From the NCBI GenBank assembly GCA_022560025.1, contig JAFISE010000017.1:1-64000 (forward strand): a stretch of 64,000 nt of DNA. Direction: 5' to 3'. The translations under genes were made by a program, and so were the position numbers. The notes beneath the pieces were generated by a model. It saw nothing but the letters and a program-made list of their open reading frames with translations. It was not told where the DNA came from and did not search any database. Positions 57,588 to 64,000 of the stretch are shown in pieces. Position 1 is the stretch's first letter. Every line of letters starts with the position of its first letter. The stretch comes from Stagonosporopsis chrysanthemi (lineage: Eukaryota > Ascomycota > Dothideomycetes > Pleosporales > Didymellaceae).

Positions 57588-59209
57588 ATGGCCTCAGCAT
57601 CCTTTCGGGAGTCAATGAACTCGCTGGGCTGGAGCCGAAGGGAAGCAGACGCCCCCGTCACTACCGCTGCACCCTCGGTCATGGACAGGGTCTCCAACCT
57701 GTTTGGTGCAGGTGGCTATGTTAGGCTGCCCATCTCAGAGACGAACCCTGGCGCACCCCTCCCAGCGCCCACGAGAAGAGAGGAGGAAGAAGGCTGGTTT
57801 GCGCGTAAGTACTCACTTTTCGTACTGCCTGGCGCATCGCCGATCGTGCCCCCGGCGGCTCTTTATATCCTGCAGTACATCTGAAACATTCGTTTCTCTG
57901 GGCTCTTTTGTCCTCGTAACGCCCAGTCACTTGCGCCCTCCATTGTCGCCGCGCGCCACACCGAGCCCTGCGTGGCCGTGTGATTGCCTCAGCAGACTCA
58001 TTGGTGAGACTAGGGTCGCTACGCCCCACTGGGCTCTTCCACTATCTGGAACATGGCACATTCACAGAAGACCATGTTGCCTTGCTCCATGTCCTCCAGT
58101 CTCGTCCTCAGGCTGTCACAAGGACTTTCGTTCCACCACTAGTCTGCGTGTGACTGGAGGGGGTTCCTGCGTGAGCGTTTCAAACCTGGAAAACCGCACG
58201 CCGATATCGACTACCGTCAATCTGGATTGTGCTGACAGTTGCCTGCAGTGAGTCGGTGGGACCGGCTGCTCGTTTTTGGCGGGCTGCTACTTGCAGCTGC
58301 GGCCATGTTTGCTACGTGCATTGGGCTCATGTTCACACCCATCTTCATCGTCAAACCTCGCAAATTTGCCATCTTGTAAGTGACCTGCGCCCTTTCTTGC
58401 CTGCTATCGGAGGACGCGTTCGCGTCAGGTAGATAGGCAGTGGCACATGCCCTTTCTGTCCACAGACACGGCTATGCGAACTCATGCAATCCCGCGACAT
58501 GGGACAGGCTCCACTCGTAGACAGCGGACTTTCCGCCTGCACGACGGGTTCGATTGCCATATGACATGTCTCGCCTAGCCACCGGGCGATCGGCGCTGGA
58601 TCCTCTGCAGCGATCATGCGGGACTAAGGTTCGGCGCGTTGCAGCCTGCAGATTGACCCTCCTTCAAACTAGGCATGACTTGTTTACGAGCCTTGGCGCT
58701 AACCTGCTTTAGGTGGTCAATGGGCAGCGTTCTGTTTCTGGCAGCATGGAGTGTCATGATGGGCCCCATTCAGTACGGTAAGCAAGCCTCGCCGCCCTCA
58801 GGCTGCTCACCTGCATGCACAGTCGCTTACAAAGCTCCAGCCCAACATCTGATCTCTGGTCCGCGACTTCCTTTTACTGCCGCTTATTTTGGGAGTATTG
58901 CACTGACGCTCTTCTTCTCGCTGGGCGTAAGTTCGCCCTACCTGACTTGTATACGCACCAAGATTGCGCAACCCCTGTCGCTCTACCCCACACGCACCCC
59001 TCTTCGATTATCGTCGCCTTGGCTCTGTTCTGCACTGACAATGTCCGCGTGACTAGCTCCACAGCACTATCCTCACCTTCGTTGCGGTCATCGCGCAGCT
59101 AGTGTCCTTGCTCTGGTTCACCGTCTCTTACTTCCCTATGGGCTCGTCAGGCCTCCGTTTCAGTGCCCGCTTTGCGGGAAGCCGTGTTGCCGCTTGGATG
59201 AACGACTAA
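57588..59209 (+). CDS. SFT2: Golgi vesicle transport protein Sft2
   Basis: Exons 57588-57804, 58249-58375, 58713-58777, 58841-58926 and 59057-59209 give 215 aa, the same length as the yeast protein. The cytosolic N-terminus (~75 aa, FRESMNSLGWSRRE) leads to LSRWDRLLVFGGLLLAAAA (TM1), GLMFTPIFIVKPRKFAIL with WSMGSVLFLAAWSVMMGP (TM2), RLPFTAAYFGSIALTLFFSLG (TM3) and ILTFVAVIAQLVSLLWFTVSYFP (TM4). KPRKFA and WTVSYFP-like segments are family hallmarks. Sft2 functions with Got1 in retrograde vesicle fusion at the Golgi. Introns 1 and 2 are long (444 and 337 bp) compared with the rest of the window; all phases fit. Confidence 0.94.
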
Positions 59210-62200
59210 ATCAAGCAGCATGCTTGCCAAGTGTGGCTGTGTTGTATACCTCATACAGGACATGACAGCCGAGCCTGCCACAACAGGTACATACAGATTA
59301 AAGTAGATTCTCAATATCAAGGCTGGACCAAGTTCTCTCACTACGAGTGGACGTCAACACCCTGCCCTCCTCCCACTATCTTCGCCTTATCTGAACGATC
59401 GGTGTGGCAGCTCCAATCACATGCCCCCGTTCGGACAAGTTGCCACACCGCGCTCAAGTCAAACTCGACTGTCGCCGTCAAACCCGCTCTGGAGATATCT
59501 AGCGCCATCCTCGCTCCTTCACCGCACTTTGCACCCGTCGATCGCCGCCCGCCCAAACGGGCCTTTCCGCTACGAGACAACCCGCATCCGCGAGTCATGG
59601 ACAAAACAGCGTCGTTCGGGCCCGCTTTCGACAGGCCATGGCATGACATGGCATGGCAGACTAAACACAGTAAGTACAATGTGTATCTGATGACCAGCGG
59701 CGCAGCAGACAGTGATGGCTAACTCCAGTTCAAGACACGGCGAGAGGGTGATCACCAGCCATCCACGGGACCCCGCTGATTCGCCCCTCGCAAACTACAC
59801 CCTGAGGGAGTAGTAGATTATAGTATCGTGGTGGAGGGTGGACGTGTGGTTGGACTGGACCCTTGGACCCTTCACCACCCTTCCTCTCCCATCCCCCATT
59901 AACATAACAGTACAATGCAATAGCTTTTCCAGCACGCCTCCCTTCCCTCATTAGCTACGGCGCGCTGTGTGTATAGTACAGCACGATGCAGTACTGCGCT
60001 TCTGGCGCGAGGAAATCAGCGGGTGGAGGTGCGTGTGTCTGCGCGCGCGCGCGCGCACCCAATCGATGGCCCCCGCGTCAGATCGCAAGCAGGGGGGTTT
60101 CCGCACCGCGCGCGGGTGCTAACGCGGGGGCAGGTTAGCGCGGCGAGCTCCCCTCCCCCCACTGCTGCACATCAACATCAAACGTGCGTTGCATATGGTA
60201 CGGAAGTATGTACACACACACACACACAACAGTATGTACATATGTAAGTACGCCGAGTCGCGGCTAGCGAGACGCAAACCCGAAAACACCCGCAGCGTTG
60301 CGTTGCGCGCAGAAACACCCCACCGCGGAGTGTGGTCTTGTGAGGTGAGGTGACGAGAGGAGCTGTAATCATGACCTATGTATGTATGTAGGTTTTCCCA
60401 GCCACCTAAACTTGCCGTGAACTCGTCGCAGCCCAGAGGCGCTCGCGGGCCCCATGATCGCCTGGGGGTGGGTGCGTGAGGGAGGGGGGATGTATTGTAG
60501 TGGTGTCGTCGCAGGCAGGGATTGCTCGCGGTTGGTTGTTTCCCCGCACGCCTCCGAGTGGGCAGGGGGCACGCCACAACGTGCGTGTGCGAGTGCGCGA
60601 GCCTTTGTCGTCGCTGTGCTGGAAGGATAGACACACGGACAGACAGACAGACAGAAAGAAGGATCGAAGAGGTCGTGCGGTCGTGAGGACTGCAAGCCCG
60701 GAGTCGACTTGCAATACATACCACACCGTGACGGCGCCATGTACAAAGCACGTTGCAAAGGCAGTGAGTGCATCCCCCCCCCAACCCTCATGATCCATGA
60801 CGTCGACGCCGACATCGCCCACCACCACCACCAAGCAAACACCACCACAGTAGCAAACCGCAGTCTGCAGTGCGGTGCGTTGCGGTGCGTTGCGGTGCGT
60901 TGCGGTGCGGTGCGGTATGCGCCGCTCAGTCGACCCCGCCTCGCCCACCTCATGACCTGAACTCCTCGTGCGGACATCAGTACATCGTCGTCGTCGTCGT
61001 CGTCCCGCCACTGCAGCATAGCCTATACCCAACCTGCTATTCTCTTTCATTTCTTTTTTCGCGTGCGGAAACCCCGGCTTCGTCGGCTGCGTCGGACACT
61101 TTTTTTTTCATGCACATATTGCAGCGCGAATAGACGAGTGAGGCTTGCCGCAAGCTAGGGAGGGGGGGGCTGCCACATACACTCACACATACACACACCA
61201 TACCATACCATACAAACCACAGCTCTGTTTCCACCATTTCCCCTAGTTCCCTGTTCTGGACGTAGGTCTGCGGCATGTGTGGCGATTCGAGTCGAGTCTA
61301 AGTTTAGCACGGCCTGATACACAGCGGACTGAAACCTCGCTTGGCTAGAGGATGATCGCCTGGAGGTGGCTGCTTTGGGGTTGGACTGGTGCGCGGGAAA
61401 AAAGAGGGCGTTGCTATTGCCCCTTCCCAAGTTGGGGGGGCGGCGAGGAGAAGGGGGGGGGGGGGGCGCCAGAGAGCCGGATCCAGGGCTGTACGTGTCG
61501 TAGTTCTGGTGCAATTTGGGATCGTCGGTCTCAGCGAAGGGGGGGGGACGACTTCAGCTCTTTCTCACTCTCAGCTCTTTCTCGCTGTTTACACACATAC
61601 TCTCTCTCTATCTCAGCTCTCTCACTCGTTCACTCGCTTCTCACTTTTGCTCGGCTCACTCATACCCCCCCTCCCTCCATCCCACATCCCATGAACCCAT
61701 CTCATCTCTCCAACACCTCACACCTCACCTCCACACCCCTGCTACCCTGGCACCGCCCATTCTCGTCCGCAGGCGGCGGCCTCCGCCGCCTCACATGCTC
61801 CACGTGCGTCCTCATTCGTAGCGAGAGGGCGTGCGGCGTAGGGCTGGCAGGGGTTCTGGCGCGCTGATCGGTGTGCTAGGGCGCCCGAAAACAGGACTTG
61901 CTGACGGTGGTGAGTCTTGCTGAGATGAGCGTGGGTAGCTTGCGATCGGGTGAGGAGTGGGATGGGTTAACGTTGCGATGGAGGGTTGTGGTGGTGGTGG
62001 TGGGATGGTGAGTGTGGGTGGCAGAAAAAGGGGTCGCTATTCGTTGTGTGGTGGTGGTGGTGGTGGTGATGAAAGGCGAGTTCGGACTGCGATGTGATGA
62101 GAGATTCCTCGCTTTGGTCGGGTCGATGTGGCCGTCTCTTTTTCATCGCTTGGACGGCCATATCCTCGTCTTCGGTCTGTGGAGTTGCGTTGCGTTGCGT

Positions 62201-63474
62201 TGCGTTGCGTTATGGTGTGGCTTGCTCAAGCTCAGACAAACCTACTGTAGCAACAACAACGAAAGCGCGAGCAGTCGCATCCTATATACCCTAGCCCTGT
62301 CCAACGCATACACACAGCCGTGCCGTTCATGCTGTCCCTACATTCCCCCCTTGAATGCCCTGATTGGTGTCTCCGCCGGTGAGTGGTTGTACAAATTACC
62401 CCATTGGGACGGGCGTGCCAGCGCATCGCTATGCTGCAGTGCAGAACGCGGGACCTCACATGAACTCTTGGTTTTTTTTTCGGCCGGACATCTGGCTCTA
62501 GGATGGTGTGGTCTGGCTCTAGAAAGGTGTGGGCGTGGGTGAGGCAACGTCGACGCCAACTCGGACTTGGGCGTGGCTGCTGCAGTTGCGCGGTGTGGTG
62601 TCAACACATGGAGACGATTTTCGGTGGTCAGGAGTGTAAGGGCCTTGGAGCATTCGGAAAGTAACTTCACGGGCTGTGGCTTGCGTTCTTATGCGTTTGA
62701 GGTGTGAGGAGTACTCTTTCTTAGTTCGTCGCTCTTTGCATCGTGCCGTTAGTTCGGACTTCATGAGCTGTTGATCGCTTCGTAGCTGCACACTGACAGT
62801 CTATAGACCATAGATCATCCCAGTCAACATCACAAGTATGCTCTGTGCTTTTGCTCTTGCGAAGCAACTAATAACGCTTAAGCATAGTCTAACTCCTCCT
62901 GTTCTGGGTTATGTCCGTCGTGGAGCGACTTGTTCACACAGCCACGAATAAAGATACTAACACCGCAGAGATGCTTGGGTTTCACTTGGTACATGTCACG
63001 ACGGAATTTTCAGTAGCCAGGTGATAGTATCCATTTGCTTGTGTATGACTCTGACCGACAAGTTTGTACAGTCAATGTGTTTGTTTTTCGACAACCTGCT
63101 TTCAACCAAAACTTGATTCTCACAAACTGAAGAGCATCATTCGGTATTCTATGTGAAATAAGCAAGCCTCAAGTACAAGGAGCCCAATTCCGAATGCTCT
63201 TTGGATAGTGAATGTGGTGGAAGCCGACTTGAGAGTACCCTGGGACTAAAAGACTAAAACTGGTGAATCACGAGATTCGAAATATCAATGGAACCAATAC
63301 CGGAGCGAACTTTTCATTTTCTGGTTAGAATTTCCATCTAAATGTATAGAAACCGCTTCGCATCAGACATACGCGGGTACGGAACGTAGCCAAGTTGCTA
63401 ACTTGGAATAGTCTTACCTACAGAACCGCGCGCATGCAAAGAAGTCCGCAACACGCACCAGACAAGCATCGCGA
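59210..63474. other. Large convergent gap with many simple repeats, no gene recognised
   Basis: 4.27 kb between SFT2 and the right-edge gene. Repeats include (CG)n near 60043-60056, AC dinucleotides at 60212-60227, ACAG units at 60636-60655, a decamer TGCGGTGCGT array at 60871-60917, G14 at 61453-61466, GTG runs at 61988-62003 and 62047-62068, and GTTGC pentamers at 62184-62211. 62800-63400 is AT-richer and empty of frames. No protein family was recognised. Confidence 0.6.
60871..60917 (+). repeat. TGCGGTGCGT decamer tandem repeat
   Basis: Three full decamers followed by TGCGG pentamers. A related GTTGC pentamer array lies at 62184-62211 and GTGCAGT-type runs near 7250, suggesting the same slippage-prone sequence type recurs. 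Confidence 0.9.
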
Positions 63475-64000
63475 TCAACGCAGCGCCGTCTGATACTCAT
63501 ACATACGTGACCTGGCAAAGCGAGGCATCGCCTCCTTCTCCAGAACATCTTGCCACAACATCTCCATCCTCCCCACATACTGTTCATACACACTATTCCA
63601 AACCCAGACATTGTGATCCAGCGCACCCAGGAACACTTGCTCGAGCGTGTCCAGCAGCCGCCAGGTCATGTTCAGTGGTCCCGCCCAGTCGCGGAGCGGC
63701 ATTCCATCTGCGGCTAGGAACTTGTGCGCGATGTAGACAAGTAGATCGTTGTTGTTGCAGAGCCAACTCTTGCACGCGAAACGGAAGCGTAGCAGAAGAC
63801 ACAGTGCAAAGGCGACGATGGAAGGGGTGGTGTTGGGGCGCCTGGATTCGACGGGCGGCCTGCCTTTGTCCAGCAGAGAGATGATGCGCTCGCAGAGCGC
63901 TGTCGTGTGCTTGGACGGCTGCGTCCAGGGTTTTCGGCGGATTAGTTCAACCAGCTCTTAGTAGTTGTCGTTGTCACCCTGGAACATGAAGTCGTCTTGT
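63475..64000 (-). CDS. Unidentified protein, partial at the right edge
   Basis: The frame ends at 63475 and reads upstream into the window edge. The clear part includes ACKSWLCNNNDLLVYIAHKF, MPLRDWAGPLNMTW, LEQVFLGALDHNVWVW and a C-terminal EYQTALR. Composition (Trp, Leu, charged) is protein-like and codons look normal. At 63958-63960 the same frame meets TAA; reading on gives a smooth DNY-stop-ELVELIRRK sequence. Either the stop is a nonsense mutation (CAA to TAA) or an intron lies here, with a GAACTAAT branch site and a GCAG acceptor ending near 63916. The family was not recognised. An alternative splice at a GTATGT near 63507 could move the 3' end. Confidence 0.45.

Noticed and set aside
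58540..58570. GGGTTCGATTGCC, resembling a tRNA B box
   Set aside because: No matching A box or acceptor stem around it, and it lies in an SFT2 intron.
60119..61050. Overlapping 214-221-codon minus-strand frames
   Set aside because: Cross several simple repeats, contain Cys/Val runs from GTG/TGT repeats and share no family motif.
1..64000. Transposons, viral genes, CRISPR arrays, polyketide or NRPS clusters
   Set aside because: No transposase, integrase, reverse-transcriptase, capsid or megasynthase motifs were seen in any frame; simple repeats are short and not regularly spaced.

Overview
The window is nuclear DNA from a filamentous ascomycete (Pezizomycotina, probably Dothideomycetes; the class is an inference from protein character). 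Evidence: almost all introns are 46-95 bp with GT...AG borders and CTAAC/CTGAC-like branch points; gene spacing is fungal; and fungal-specific orthologues are present (Ssk2/Wis4-type MAPKKK, Npr3, fungal tRNA ligase Trl1, Cox19, Sft2, Tex1/THOC3, Dna2). No tRNA, rRNA, CRISPR array or transposase/reverse-transcriptase gene was seen. Exon borders were placed by hand from splice signals and reading-frame continuity.

Layout. 0-10.3 kb: MAPKKK of the osmostress pathway (-), DHA1-type MFS drug transporter (-) and a seven-exon mitochondrial 2-oxodicarboxylate carrier (-). 10.7-15.9 kb: DNA2 helicase-nuclease (+), divergent from the carrier. 17.1-20.6 kb: SulP transporter with STAS and cyclic-nucleotide-binding-like domains, Vsb1-like (-). 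21.8-36.3 kb is an accessory, AT-richer island: an F-box-like protein (-), a four-TM fungal membrane protein with a suspected 5' frameshift (+), a CorA-like membrane protein broken by in-frame stops (+), and a divergent pair made of a trypsin-fold protein whose nucleophile position is Cys (-) and a C-tail-anchored membrane protein (+). 37.0-49.6 kb is a dense housekeeping block: old yellow enzyme (-), CsbD-like stress protein (-), SDR (-), THO subunit Tex1/THOC3 (-), tRNA ligase (-), NPR3 (-) and COX19 (+). 49.6-64 kb is sparse and rich in microsatellites: a bHLH transcription factor (-), SFT2 (+) and the end of an unidentified gene at the right edge (-).

The housekeeping genes act in separate processes (HOG signalling, TORC1 control, tRNA splicing, mRNA export, Okazaki-fragment processing, cytochrome oxidase assembly, Golgi transport), so no pathway cluster is claimed. 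Two features stand out: long G homopolymers (1-123, 15961-16186 and several 10-15 nt runs, some inside introns), and the 22-36 kb island, where fast-evolving membrane and protease-like genes sit next to degraded ones. The best candidate for something undescribed is the Cys-nucleophile trypsin-like protein with a long helical C-terminus, paired head to head with the tail-anchored protein.
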